In this document: positions 45,851 to 57,090 of the stretch, piece by piece
Layout: each line of letters opens with the position of its first letter
Position numbering within the stretch: position 1 is the first letter of the stretch
Origin: Limnanthes douglasii subsp. nivea
Lineage: Eukaryota; Streptophyta; Magnoliopsida; Brassicales; Limnanthaceae
Reading direction: 5' to 3'
Assembly (NCBI GenBank): GCA_036936605.1
Contig: JAUPFV010000001.1
Coordinates: 167,114,643 to 167,178,642 of the forward strand
Length of the DNA stretch: 64,000 nucleotides
The notes under the pieces: generated by a model
Told to the model about the DNA's origin: nothing
What the model saw: the letters and a program-made list of their open reading frames with translations, nothing else
Database searches by the model: none
Translations under genes and position numbers: made by a program

Positions 45851-47120
45851 GTATAAGATTGAAGTGTAGAGATGAATTAGACTTAAGTTTTGCATTTTAA
45901 GATGATACCAGGGATATGTAAGTGCGTGTACAATGTACATGTTAAAATACATGTTAACATGTTAACTTTTTTCAATAAAAAACATCTCCAATGAACATGT
46001 TAGTAATATTGTTCTCTAAACACTAACCCAAAAAACGTTACTGGTTTTGCTAATTTCTTAGAGCGACTTAGCAAAGTCACGTCAGTTTTGTTAACGTTTT
46101 GGCGGAGTTTTTTCTCTTCCGCTTTTTTATTTATCTTCTTCATCGTACAGTTTTTTTTCATCAGTGTCTTATTCATCTTTTTCATTTTCTTCGTCTTCTT
46201 CCTATATATCTTTTATTTCTATATCATCGTTGTGATAAATGTGATACCATAGGCAACGGTAAGAAAAAATTATACTTACATGATCATTTTCGTTGACGAT
46301 TAAAAATAATTTCTTATTCTTCATCAATATCCGTTGAAGTTTCTTTTTGTGAAAAACTTGAAGATAAGAATCAGAATCTGACATATCAATTTTTTATGAT
46401 AGACTCACAAACATAAATATCTTCTGTATATGTTTATTAATAACAAACAAAACTTAATCGTTACTTAAAATACGTTTTAGAAAAGATCGGTATAAAATTA
46501 GATTTTTTTAATTACAAAGGATAAATGTTGTGTTTCTTTTCCACAAGAGGTACCTACTAACCCATAATTATAACTCGTTAGATCTTCGAATAAAAGAATT
46601 TTGATTTTCTTAGAGTCTTTTGTTTTTTAACTTTTTATTTTCAATTATTCAAATTGTAATGAATTCAGTACTATAAAATTGTTTTATTTAAAAAAATATA
46701 TAAAAAGAATATAAGATTAAGAAAAAAAATAGACGAATGAATTGTGTACATATATAAAAAGCCTTTTTTTAATTGTCAAAAACTCCGGTTTTAGAGTTTA
46801 CTTTATTAGATATTAAAAATCATATTATAATTATGTACATGCACCATCATCTTAAAAATCCAAAAGACTAAAGACTCGACTTAAAATATGCGACCTGTAA
46901 GTAAAATAACATAAACAATTATAAAATAAAGAAAATACCATGACAAAGAAGTCGCATTTAAATATTTGTATTATCAAACTATATATGGTCTTTAAAATAA
47001 TTATCAAAATATTCTCCTAAAAACTATAGAAATTTTTTTCCAAAAGAGAAGAATATCAAGGACTATAATCTATTTTTCTAGAAACTGATTTTGGATTGAG
47101 TGTACCTGCCCTCATCTTAT
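45851..47120. other. Region upstream of the third cysteine-rich gene; possible unclassified transposon
   Basis: About 45915-46390 differs in texture: palindromic TACATGTTAA/TTAACATGTTAA strings, then ACATCTCCAATGAACATGTT, and a minus-strand frame starting MSDSDSYLQVFHKKKLQRIL at 46384. This could be a DNA-transposon relic, but no terminal repeats or target duplication were confirmed. 46400-47120 is AT-rich and shows nothing recognisable. Confidence 0.4.
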
Positions 47121-47135
47121 CTATCCCATAAATAT

Positions 47136-47143
47136 TATAAATA
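47136..47143 (+). promoter_or_regulatory. TATA box of the third cysteine-rich gene
   Basis: TATAAATA lies 63 bp before the ATG at 47199, the same octamer and distance as in the 37.2-kb gene. Confidence 0.65.
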
Positions 47144-47198
47144 CAATAGATTTGAGGTATTATAAAAAGTAAAACAAAGTTTTGATAATATAAGAATC

Positions 47199-48314
47199 AT
47201 GAAATTTTACATAATATTGATATTGGTTCTCTCATTCACTCTGTTCACCATTTCTGAAGGTAAAAAGATTTTTAATTTTATTATACTTAATTCTTAATAA
47301 TTCTGGGGAAAAACTTATTGTTACTGATGTTTCATTAAAGACTCATTTTATAATTTGGTTAAATTTACTTGAATTTGAATTTTAATATTTTGAAAGTTTT
47401 CAGAAACATAATATAAATCTATATAACTAATTTGTTAAATATATGATATTAAAATTACCAAAAATATGCAGGGAAAGAAAATTCCATCAATGGTCTGGAA
47501 AAAGGTCAGCTGATTAAGGAGAGAGATGATCCATGGCCGGGTTAGATATTTTTAATGTCTTACTATTTTATTTGTTTTAGATTTTTTATTATTATTAATT
47601 TTAAACTTCTTACATTTATTTTGAAAATTTTCATAATGTTCTAATTTAAAAAAAAAAGTGTGAGACATATAAACTTCGAAAACGATATAATTTATTCATT
47701 AAATTTATTAGATTTTAGAATAAAAATAAAACCCAGGTAAAGTCTTGATAAAAGGTAAACATGAAAAACTAATTCTATATAAAAAGTTTGCTTAAAAGGA
47801 AAATTAGTTTACTTGCTTATTTATTTAACAACGTAAAGTTTGTACTTAGTAACGTGAAAGTCATTATTACAAGTAAAGCTAACAAATGAAATTTATTACA
47901 CCTAAGTTAAATTATAAGTAATATTTAACTTATTATATTTATATTGTTTTAGCTAATCAATATATAAATAAACAATACAAATAAAAACGAAAACAATTTT
48001 TATCAAATATGGTTTTCTAAATTTAAATATTTTATAAATTATGTGTTAAAAATATCCTTCGGCAAACAAATTTTAGCGACAATTATGCTCACTGTTATGT
48101 TGTATAATCTACAGGAGACAAGCACCCACCATTAGCACACTGTCGGAAAAGCCGCGTTTTCGATGGCAACTGTGGTATGCGTGGTATTTTTCCAGTGTGT
48201 TACATTGATTTTGAGGGGGCTTATGGCACGAGTTTTGATATTGACGACTGCAAATGTACTCCGCAAGGAAATAAACGTTTGTGTAATTGTTCAATGGTTT
48301 GTGTTGATGATTGA
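47199..48314 (+). CDS. Secreted eight-cysteine peptide, SCR-like/defensin-like (three exons)
   Basis: Exons 47199-47259, 47472-47540 and 48115-48314, both introns phase 1 with GT-AG borders, give 109 residues. Exon 1 encodes a signal peptide (MKFYIILILVLSFTLFTISE). Exon 2 adds a charged linker (KENSINGLEKGQLIKERDDP, then WP) not present in the 37.2-kb paralogue. Exon 3 holds eight Cys with spacing C-x9-C-x8-C-x16-C-x1-C-x8-C-x1-C-x3-C. Shared with the paralogue: VFxGxCG, DFxGxYGxS, CKCTPxG, KRxCxCSxVC. Roughly half of the mature-domain residues are identical, so this is a diverged family member, not part of the recent duplication. A possible AATAAA is at 48372. If exon 2 is skipped the reading frame is kept (69 nt), giving a short form. 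Exon 2 is the least certain part. Likely extracellular ligand or antimicrobial; role unknown. Confidence 0.75.
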
Positions 48315-48489
48315 TATCGTAAGATACAATTGAGAATTGATGATTAATTAAGTATGGTTCGATATATCAATAATAAAGATGAACCTTTTTTCATAATTTT
48401 GTCAACAATATTTCCTATGTTTCTTTAAGAGGTTATAAAATGTTTGGACTCCTATTAATAATAAAAATGAATTTTTTGTTTGTTAAAAA

Positions 48490-49650
48490 GCATTAATTAA
48501 TTGAAATAGATTGCATATAATAATCTGGGGTATATCCCGAGAAAAAACCGCGGCAATCGACTACGAAAGATTTTTTGCGAAATAAAATGGAAAAAAAACA
48601 TTAAATCGATCCAATCATAGTATAAAGATAAGGATCGTCTGATACAAGTAATCAAAATACAGCATAAACGGTTAGGCTTCAGCGACGACATCCACAGTCA
48701 TCCAAGTGAGCAAAGAGAGTCGGGACACGAACTGCACTCACCAAAGGTATCCTGCAAATTAAAGTAGAGTAATAAATATTAATTTTAGAAAGGCCACCCA
48801 GTTTTGGTGCCTTGTAATCTAAACCGAAGATCTGAAAAGATCCAGTGAGAAACCGAAGAGGCGATGGCAGGAGGGGAACCAAAAGTTCTGAGATTCCTCT
48901 CATTCCAGACATGGTAAATTACCGCGGCGAAGCTAGAATGCCAAATATGAAGGTTTCAAGATTGAGACCAATTTGACGCTTCACAATCCCAAAACTGCCA
49001 ACAAGAGGCGGTGAGTGAGAATCCGAGTTTAATACTTGCATGGGACCAGATACTCTGAGTGAAGCTACAGTAAAAAAGGATATGAGAGATAGTTTCATTA
49101 TCAGAGTTACATAGGGCACAAACAGCTCGGATGTTGTAATCCCAACTTAGGAGCTTGTCTTTGGTGACAAGCTTGCCTAGGATAGCAACCATAGGATGAA
49201 AGAATAACGGGGAATATTTGATTTATTCCAAACTAACCCGACCCATCCTACTTTAGGGTTGGGTTGCCGAATGGCTTGATATGTCCTTGATGGTGAACGA
49301 AGCGCAGCCTTGTTTCGCCTTCCAAAAGGGAATATCGTTGGAGTAGACATTTGGTAGAGGCAGAGGGAGAATGAGATTTTGAATTTCCAGTAGGTTTGTG
49401 CGATTTGATGGCCAATTCCAGGTACCATTGAGGATGATATCCGAGATCTTGAGGTTTTCCCGAGTCTGGAGTCTTTGATGATATTGTCGCCACAATGGGA
49501 AACAAGCGAGTAAGGTAGTAACCATGGATCGTACCAGAAGGAGGTGCTCGAACCATTACCAATTGCCACCCTGCAAAGTTTACAAGCCAGAGGGCGGAGA
49601 CGCAAAATTTTCCTCCAAATCCAAAAGGACGAGGATCCCAAGGGAAGATT
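48490..49650 (-). pseudogene. LINE C-terminal region with zinc-binding (zf-RVT) domain
   Basis: Minus strand: 49177-49641 reads FWIWRKILRLRPLACKLCRV, IGNGSSTSFWYDPWL (the usual 'GNG..T.FW.D.W' motif), then SKVGWVGLVWNKSNIPRYSF, ILWLL. It continues in 48956-49192 as RLVTKDKLLSWDYNIRAVCA, LCNSDNETISHILFYCSFTQ, SIWSHA: the zf-RVT signature C-x2-C-x3-ET-x2-H-x2-x2-C. C-terminal frames run down to about 48497. A frame change near 49180 separates two nearly intact halves. No RNase H follows, unlike the other LINE family here. Confidence 0.85.
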
Positions 49651-51600
49651 CTAAAAATTATTATTTTTAATTTTTTCCATCTTAATCGAGTCGCTCCAAA
49701 TGGAGTGAGTGTTATTCTTGATGATAGACCAAAGATGTTTAAGGACAGCCTGATTCATGATTTTTAGTTTGAGAATCCCAAGGCCGCCCTCTAATGTGGG
49801 CGAGGTGACCGTGGCCCTAGCTACTTTGGCCCCATGAATTTTCATGGCCGAGACCGACCAGAGAAAGCGACGAAGGTACTGAGTCAATTCTTTGATTATC
49901 CTTGAGGGCAGGATAAACATAGATGACCAATAGACTTGGCCAACAAATAAGACAGACTTAATGAGTTGAAGTCTACCAGCATAAGAGAGATGCTTAGAGG
50001 TCCAAGCTTCAATTCTCGAAGTTATTTTATGGAGAAGAGGGCGACAATACGAATGGGTGAGGCGGCTAGTAAGAAGGGGTACTCCTAAATATTTGACTGG
50101 TAGAGATCCTTCATGGTATCCCATGAGGGTGCAAAGATCTACCCGAAGTGAATCATCAATACCGGAGAAAAAAATATTACTTTTAGCGGGGTTGACTTTA
50201 AGTCCTGAGAGAGTATAGAACTCCTCAAGGGCTTCTTTAATAAGAAGAAAGGAGTTAGTGTCTCCATGATAAAAAAACATTAGGTCATCAGCAAAGCATA
50301 GATTAATGATTTTGAGCTTTTGACATTTCCAATGAAAACGAAATTTTTTATCTTGACTCTTTTGGTAAGAATACTAGAGAGAACCTGCATGACAAGAACA
50401 AAGAGGAAGGGGGAGAGCGGTTCACCTTGTCTCAGACCTTTCCTACCTTTGAAATTTTGATAAGGATCTCCATTAATTTTTGTGGAGTAAGAAGGAGAAG
50501 ATATACATTTAATAATCCAGGTGATCATTTTATCAGGGAATTACATTGCTACAAGAATATCGAGAATGAGGTGTCCTTTGACATTATCAAAGGTTTTCAT
50601 TAAATTGATTTTGAGCGCAACCTTTTTGTCTCTTTGATTAGAATGGTATCCCTTCAAAAGTTCTTGGGAAAGGAGATTGTTATCAGATATATATCTACCT
50701 TTCACAAAAGCCGATTGGGAATTGTCGATAAGATAAGGGAAATAATCTTTAATTCTATTAGCTAAGATCTTGGGTATGATCTTGTAACTAACATTACAGA
50801 GTGCAATGGGTCTGAAGTCAGCAGGCCCAGAGGGAGAGTCATTTTTAGGAATGAGAGCTATAGAAGTAGAGCTCCAATAGCTCTCCAAAGAATCAGAATG
50901 AAAGAATTCAAGGACACCATTACAGATGTCTTGGCCAACAATACTCCAGTTGGTTTTAAAGAAGTAAGAGTTGTACCCATCAGGACCGAAGCTTTGTTAC
51001 TGTCAATACTGAACAGAGCTGCTTTTATTTCATCGCAAGTAATCTCACGAGTCATATAATCCTTATCCTTATTGGTAACAACTAAGGTAAGAAGAGAAGA
51101 AACAGATTCAAGGCCTGGATAGCCTGCCGAGTGCCTAGTACCAAGAGTCTTTTCAAAGTAATCCACAAACACCTTTAAGACACTAGACGGAGTAGAGACA
51201 ATTACTCCTAACTCGTTAGAGATAGAGATAATCTTATTCCTAAAAAGACGAGCTTTAATACTATTGTGGAAAATTTTACTGTTTTTGTCACCAAGTTTGA
51301 TCCAGTTCTCTCTAGATTTTTGTTTAAGGAAGGATTCTTCTGCTCTACTAAGAAAAATAAAGGCAGAAGATACATCGCATTCTTCCCGAACAAAGGAAGG
51401 ATTGAGCAGATCACAAGCAAGATTGGTTTGGGCTTGGAAAAGCCTTTTTTTAGCACTCTCAACTCTGGAAGTAATGTCACTAAATTCTTTTCGATTGAGT
51501 CCCGCAAGCACTGACTGCAGCCTTAAAAGTTTTTCAGTGACCAATCTCATCCCATAAGAACTAACGGGAATGTTCCAACTTTGATTAACTAATTATTTAA
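49651..51600 (-). pseudogene. LINE reverse transcriptase (minus strand)
   Basis: Frames 51550-50858, 50888-50541, 50528-50280 and 50280-49651 cover a full-length RT in order: NWIKLGDKNSKIFHNSIKAR, DGYNSYFFKTNWSIVG-like text, SIALIPKNDSPSGPADFRPI, ALCNVSYKIIPKILANRIKD, SQSAFVKGRYISDN, then motif A as KINLMKTFDNV, with Asn where the catalytic Asp should be, GLRQGEPLSPFLFVLVMQVL, motif C as LCFADDLMFF (FADD intact, near 50290), LPVKYLGVPLLTSRL and the thumb region. A few stops or frameshifts (near 50870, 50535, 50300) and the motif A change make it inactive, but it is one of the youngest-looking LINEs here. Confidence 0.88.
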
Positions 51601-52375
51601 ATTGTGGATGGGATTGCCACATGTTGAAAAATTTGAAAGGTTTTTTACGCTTAGGATGAGGGAATCCTAGATTAAGCGTAACTGTAGTATGGTCAGAAGA
51701 TCTAAGGTACCCACAGTGAGCAAACGACATTGGGAATAAATCATCCAAGACAGGGTTGACAAGGACTCTATCAAGCTTGGATAGGATCAGATTTTCAGGC
51801 TGTTTATTGATCCAAGTGAATTGGAATCCAGAGGATCGGAGATCACTGAGCTCACACAGGAAGCAACAAGTATTAAAATCATCTATAGCTGATGACCAAT
51901 TTTCGGAGGATCCCAAACGCTCTGTCGGGTGACGAATGACATTGAAGTCTCCAAGCAAAGCCCAAGGAATGTGCTTGTCCGATATGGATATTTTTGACAA
52001 GTCCTTTCAAAGGGAAGCTCTGTCAACAGCTTTATTGAAAGCATAGATTGCAGTAAATCTAAACAAAGCATTAAGATTATGATATTTTGCAGTGCAGTGA
52101 ATAAACTGAGGGGATTGGGATTCTTTAGTTATGGCGATGACACTAGGGTTCCAGTTTATCCAAATTCTACCTAGATAGTGAGAAGCGTGATTCGTAAGGA
52201 CATGCCAAAAAGGAACCATATTCCTAACAATAGAGTCTACTTTAGGAAAAATGACCTTAGTTTCAACTAGAATTAATAAAGAGATACTGTTACTAATAAT
52301 AAAATCAGTAACATCTTTTTGTCTGACAGGGTCATTCAAACCCCTAACATTCCAAGACGCAATATTCATAAAATA
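51601..52375 (-). pseudogene. LINE AP-type endonuclease (minus strand)
   Basis: Two overlapping frames, 52369-52007 and 52000-51593: MNIASWNVRGLNDPVRQKDV (N-box), LLILVETKV (the E of the catalytic site), then after a frame shift near 52005 WALLGDFNVIRHPTERLGSS, CELSDLRSSGFQFTWINKQP, KLDRVLVNPVLDDLFPMSFA and YLRSSDHTTVTLNL (SDH box). All main catalytic motifs of the Exo_endo_phos fold are present. One frameshift is the only obvious lesion. Confidence 0.88.
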
Positions 52376-54480
52376 GAAAACTTACATCGCTTTAGTCGCT
52401 GGTCCTGTCGGAGGACAACTCCAAAATACCCTTAGCCTTATCATTAGAGAGGCAATGCCTTTTAGGAAGCAAGTCCACCTCCTCTCCACTTTCCACCTCC
52501 TTGACTTCTGACCATCAAGATAATGTCCACTACTTTGCTCTGACTTAATTTTAGAGGGATCAGACTCCTCCAAAGATATAAAGAAGGAAGGAAATTTTGA
52601 TGCTCATTTTTTACAATGTCGGGAAGAGTGCCCAAAGACAACACGATTTGCACATTGAGGGGGAAGCCCTTGATATTCGAAATTCACCGTGATGGATTTT
52701 CCACTTATCTTGAAAGTGAGGTCAGTGCGAATTTCAGAACCAACAGCAATCATGATGCAAATACGAGAAAAGCGGAGCTTTTCCATCCTTTCCGTTTGAT
52801 TGTCCACATACAAAGGAGTGCCTATCACTGATCTGATTTTGCTAAATCCCTCAGCAGTCCAAAGCTCCAGAGGTAGATTAAAAACCTTGACCCAGATAGG
52901 TATTTACTTGTGGGGGTCTTTAGTAAGGGTGGAAAGAGGAGTCCACTTCTTGAGAATGATCAAATTCCCACCAAAGTGTCAAGGGGCCTGATCCAACACT
53001 TTTTTAACCATCTCTTCCGACCCAAATTTAAATAGAAATTAGCCTTCGGGAAGAGACTTAAATTCCAGGAGGCCAAATTTTCTCCATAAATAATCCACAT
53101 TTGCTCTGAGAAGAGTAAAGTTTTAGGGTTGTGAAAGGAAATACCCGGAAAGACAAACCTTCCACAGATTCGGTGGTCCCATTACCGACTCATTTAGAAT
53201 AAAATCTACTTCATCATGTTCCATATGGTTGAGACCAATAACTAATGGGGAATGGTTATCAAGATGTCCTGCAACTATGCTAGCATAGGATGAGGTAGGG
53301 TGAGAATTGGGTCGAGGTTTCAGCCCGAATGAGTAAGAATTTGTGGAGGGTGTTTTCGAAACCTTTGACGGGGATTTGTGGATTTGGGCCAATTTATTCA
53401 AAAACTTTCATCCCTTAGGGCCTTTCCCGACATTACTGAAATTTCGAATAATGGAGTACGGCTTATAGGATGAACCGGCTCCAAGTAGACCTTTATCTTT
53501 ATTTTGCACCGGCCCAACATAGGAAATAATTTCAGTTTGACCAACAAACTTAGACTGGCCCAAAGAATCAGTTTGGTGGCCCAAAATCAGCCCATCAGCT
53601 TGCTGCTCACAATTTTTTCCATCACCTATTTGGCCCAACAAACCAGGACTCTGGCCCAAACAGATACTAACCTTCTGACCTGGTGAATTAGAAGGCAGAC
53701 TACTTTTGTCTGCAGATCTCTGGCCCAGCATTTGATCTGAATTATCGAGGCCCAGAGAGTCTTGAAGACGACCCGAGTTGGGATGGGTCTGATTTCCAAC
53801 AGTAATGGAGACAGATCGAGAACCTGGGTATTCAGAAGAGGAGACCAATTGACGAGGGGGTTTCACTCTGTGAATTGAAGGACTCTTATCCAGGTTTCCA
53901 CTAAAGGGTTCATCAGAGGTGGGTATAGAACTGATCGATGATGGCGAGGCAAACCCGAATCGAATCCTAGTAGAGGCCAGGGAAGGGACAGAGATTCTAG
54001 GTCCAAGGGTTTTAGGCCCAGGGTTACCCAAATGGGAGAGGTTACATGATGGAGGATCTATCTCAATCCTTTGACACAGAGTAACAAGTAGACCTACGGT
54101 GGTTGACGCCAATAGCTCTACAGGGTTGTCCCTGATTGAAGCTACCAAATTGCTGTAAAGACCGTTCGATGTGGATGGAAGCCTCGAGTCACCTGAGGGA
54201 GCTTCCAAGAGAGGAATATGAGAGAACCCAGGAGTATATGAGAAATCCAGAGAAGGAAGCTCACGAATCGGAAGCACAGGTGGAGGTAAGTAATTTCTCA
54301 TCTCAGAAGAGGTCACATTCTGGAAGATTATGTGCCAATGGCAAGACTCCATGTGGTGTCTGGCCAAAGCAAGAGAGTTCCTTACATACTCCTCATGTTG
54401 AGAAGTAATACATCGTTTGTTTTCTGTTTCTAGGACTGGAGCATAGGGAATCAGGCAAGCGAGGGCAGACGTCATCGAAT
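52376..54480 (-). pseudogene. LINE ORF1 with DUF4283 and zinc knuckle (minus strand)
   Basis: An open frame at 54475-53408 (355 residues) is Ser/Pro/Gly/Gln-rich, low-complexity and probably disordered, with repeated (S/D)LGQ-type segments. After a stop (TAG near 53408) come SYASIVAGHLDNHSPLVIGL, DFILNESVMGPPNLWKVCLS, GYFLSQP and in broken frames LIILKKWTPLSTLTKD, IPIWVKVFNLPLELWTAEGF (DUF4283). The frame 52828-52604 then reads IGTPLYVDNQTERMEKLRFS, KISGKSITVNFEYQGLPPQC, VVFGHSSRHCKK. The zinc knuckle has lost one Cys (PPQCANRVVFGHSSRHC: first Cys of the pair kept, second replaced by Arg or Val). Confidence 0.82.
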
Positions 54481-54600
54481 GAGGCAGGTTGGCATTTGGT
54501 GAATGAGGTAATGGGGTGATGGTAAGGAAACCAGGGAAGAGGAGAAGCCTTCAGTGCGTATGGGTTAGAAGGAACCCATTTTTCCTGGTGGTTTATCAGG

Positions 54601-55710
54601 TCAAAGCGAAACAGGAGAGTCCATAGAATATAGGTACACGCACTGAGTTTTCAGTTTGGTTTTTTGAGAATTTAGATTGTGTAATTTTGAGTTGTTGTTT
54701 GAATGTTTATGGTAAGATGGCTTGTGTGCTAAATAGACAATGGGGATTTGATTTGTAGAGGGGGAGGCTCTAGGTAGAAGAACATGATGGTTGGGGAAGG
54801 GTGCCTGAGATAAGGATGTTGGGACAGGGGAATCAGACATAATGTTGTAGCTAGGCATAGGGTTAGGGCGGAGAGACTTGAGGCTTAGGAGGGGGAAGGG
54901 TTGATGGTTTGAATAAGTCTTAAGTTTATACTTGACATGGGAATAGAAAGAAGAGATAGGATAGCCAAGGAAAGGGGAGAAACAGTTTTCCAAAACCAGA
55001 AGAGAGAGGGTAGAAGGGCAGAGGCGATGCTTTTTAGAAAAGCAGTAAATCAGGGGAGGACCGTTGTACAAATAGTTAGGAACTCTAACTAGGAAGTAAC
55101 TATGAACCAGCATCCAGTTAGAAAGGCAGTACAAAATTATATCACTGTAGTGAATGGGGTAAATCCATACTGACTTGAGTAATACCCAGAACTGGGTAAA
55201 GAAAAGTTTGAAACATTTTTTGTAGCTTGATTGATTGTTGGACATAATTATGTAGTTGAAACATTTTTGTATGCTTGTTTGATTGGTGGAGAGAATTATG
55301 TAGTACAGGGTAGAGGTCACTTGGGTGAAAACAAAGAGACAGCACTCTGTCCTTAGGGTATACAGAGAAGGAAGGCTAGAAGAATATGTTGAAGCATTCG
55401 GGATTTGGAATTGGCAAGAAGTGACAGGCTGATTCCCAAGGAGGAGAGGGATGAGTACTTGTGAAGAAATAACTCTAGCACTAACTGGCAAGAATGCATA
55501 AAGAGATATGCATGAATACTTGGGAATCTGCGTTGTGATCCTTGAAGCGAGAGGCCAAGCTTTGGTACCTTGACTAAGAACCAGTGAAGATGGACAAAGA
55601 GAGGGTTCTCTAGCAAGGATGGAATTCTGAGATAACCCCATGGCTCTCCCATCGTGCCTATGCCAGTATACCAGAACTCTTGAAGGATTGAAGGCAGAGC
55701 CATCACTCAT
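54601..55710 (-). other. Long open frame of 369 residues upstream of the LINE, unrecognised
   Basis: Minus-strand open frame from 55710 to 54601, rich in Ser, Leu and Pro, with no motif I recognise. Two similar units with YIILSTNQTSIQKCFNYIIM and NNQSSYKKCFKLFF reflect a local DNA duplication of about 65 bp near 55200-55290. Two other frames also stay open across part of this stretch, which argues for low stop density rather than coding. It lies where a LINE 5' UTR should be and is probably that. Confidence 0.35.
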
Positions 55711-55719
55711 TGCACCCAG

Positions 55720-57090
55720 CGGCCTCCATTCCTGAAGAATCCAAGGAAGAGAAGGATGAAGATAAGTTACCTTTGGGCTAAGGCTTAGAGGAGAGAGGGG
55801 AGAGTGTTTTTCAAATTACAAAAAAAATGAAAATTTTAATTTACCATTTTCAAGGTTTAGATCAAATTTAATCTTTAAACCCTATCTAAAATTTAGTTTT
55901 TAAGTATATATTTCACTTTGAATAAGAATAGATTACTTTGTGGGGTTTTGTAAACATGGGTGGTTTTGTGGTTTAGAAAATTTTATGCCTAATGGTTTTT
56001 TTTCACGAAATACTGAATTTTTAAACAATTTTAAAACTATACCCGCTTCATTTATTGTGTTTTTTCATGAAACACAAAAAAATTAAACAATTCTAAAATT
56101 AATTTGTTGTTGAAAAAAATATTAATAAGCTTTTTTTTTGCAAGCTATGTACTTTTATCAAACGCTTCAACCATAATATATTAATTGTAGCATATATTAT
56201 TATTTTTAAACAATTATTTTATTAATAAAATATAAAGACGACCAAAATGGTATTACAAAGATAAATCCACACTATTTTTCACTAAAAATCCAAGCGCTAA
56301 AATTTTAGTGAAAAAACTATAACTGTCCTGATTTAATTTTGAAGGGAATCAGGAAAGACAACTCAAAAGACTAATCGAGCAAAAGATAACAAGACTTCAG
56401 GAAGCAAACTAAATGAGGATATCAGACGACCAAGATTCAAATTGTTCGCAAGTACTAAATCAGGGATTGAAGAAATAACTGATTAGGCTCAATACGAGCT
56501 AGAGCTAATATTGGAAGAGATGATTCAGATTAAACTAGAAAGTTTGATCAACAGATAGGAATCATAATGATTCAAGAACTTAAAAAAAATTGAAGCTTCA
56601 ACATGAATGGAACAACACTTGAAAACGACATGATGGGGTGCAAGAGACTAAGTTTAGAAGATGTTCGATGAAAAGCTCAATGAAAGAGATGAGGAAGCTT
56701 GAAAATGATGGACAGAAGATGGTGCGCACAAGCAGCAAAGAAAACAGAGAGGGCTCGAACTGAATGCCAACAAAATCAAAGGTAGTCCATGAGAGCTTAT
56801 GTTTTCCAAAATTACAGCTGTAAGATAGGACCCCAATCCTTGGTTCACTAAGAATCATCCTTCTAATGTTGATAAAGATTTATAGCTCCTTAATATTTCT
56901 TGAGACCATAAATGAATCCTAATTTAAGACCTGAATTAAAATAAGAGAAACTATACAAATTGCTTGTTAGGAATCCTGCAGCAGCCTGAAATATTGTTAG
57001 TAAAGAGAATGATTAAATGTTATCTCTAATATAGCCCATGTCAATATTTCAAGGAAGGTTATGCTATTGAGCTGATATGGAGCTTGCTAT
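55720..57090. other. Spacer between two minus-strand LINEs
   Basis: 55800-56330 is AT-rich without features. 56340-56870 has a more balanced base composition and minus-strand frames of 86 and 64 residues with no recognised domain; it may be another element's leader. The LINE 3' end below begins near 57100. Confidence 0.5.

Noticed and set aside
37224..48314. Declaring this the self-incompatibility locus
   Set aside because: No receptor kinase or other S-locus partner is visible and the species is unknown; only the peptide architecture supports the idea.
51264..51557. Plus-strand frames of 97 and 82 residues
   Set aside because: Antisense to LINE RT, which carries the recognisable motifs.
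54136..54408. Plus-strand frame of 90 residues rich in Glu and Arg
   Set aside because: Shadow of the 355-residue LINE ORF1 frame on the other strand.
56598..56858. 86-residue hydrophobic minus-strand frame
   Set aside because: Three Cys and many Phe/Leu/Ser but no signal-peptide plus cysteine frame like the peptide family and no known domain; probably transposon leader.
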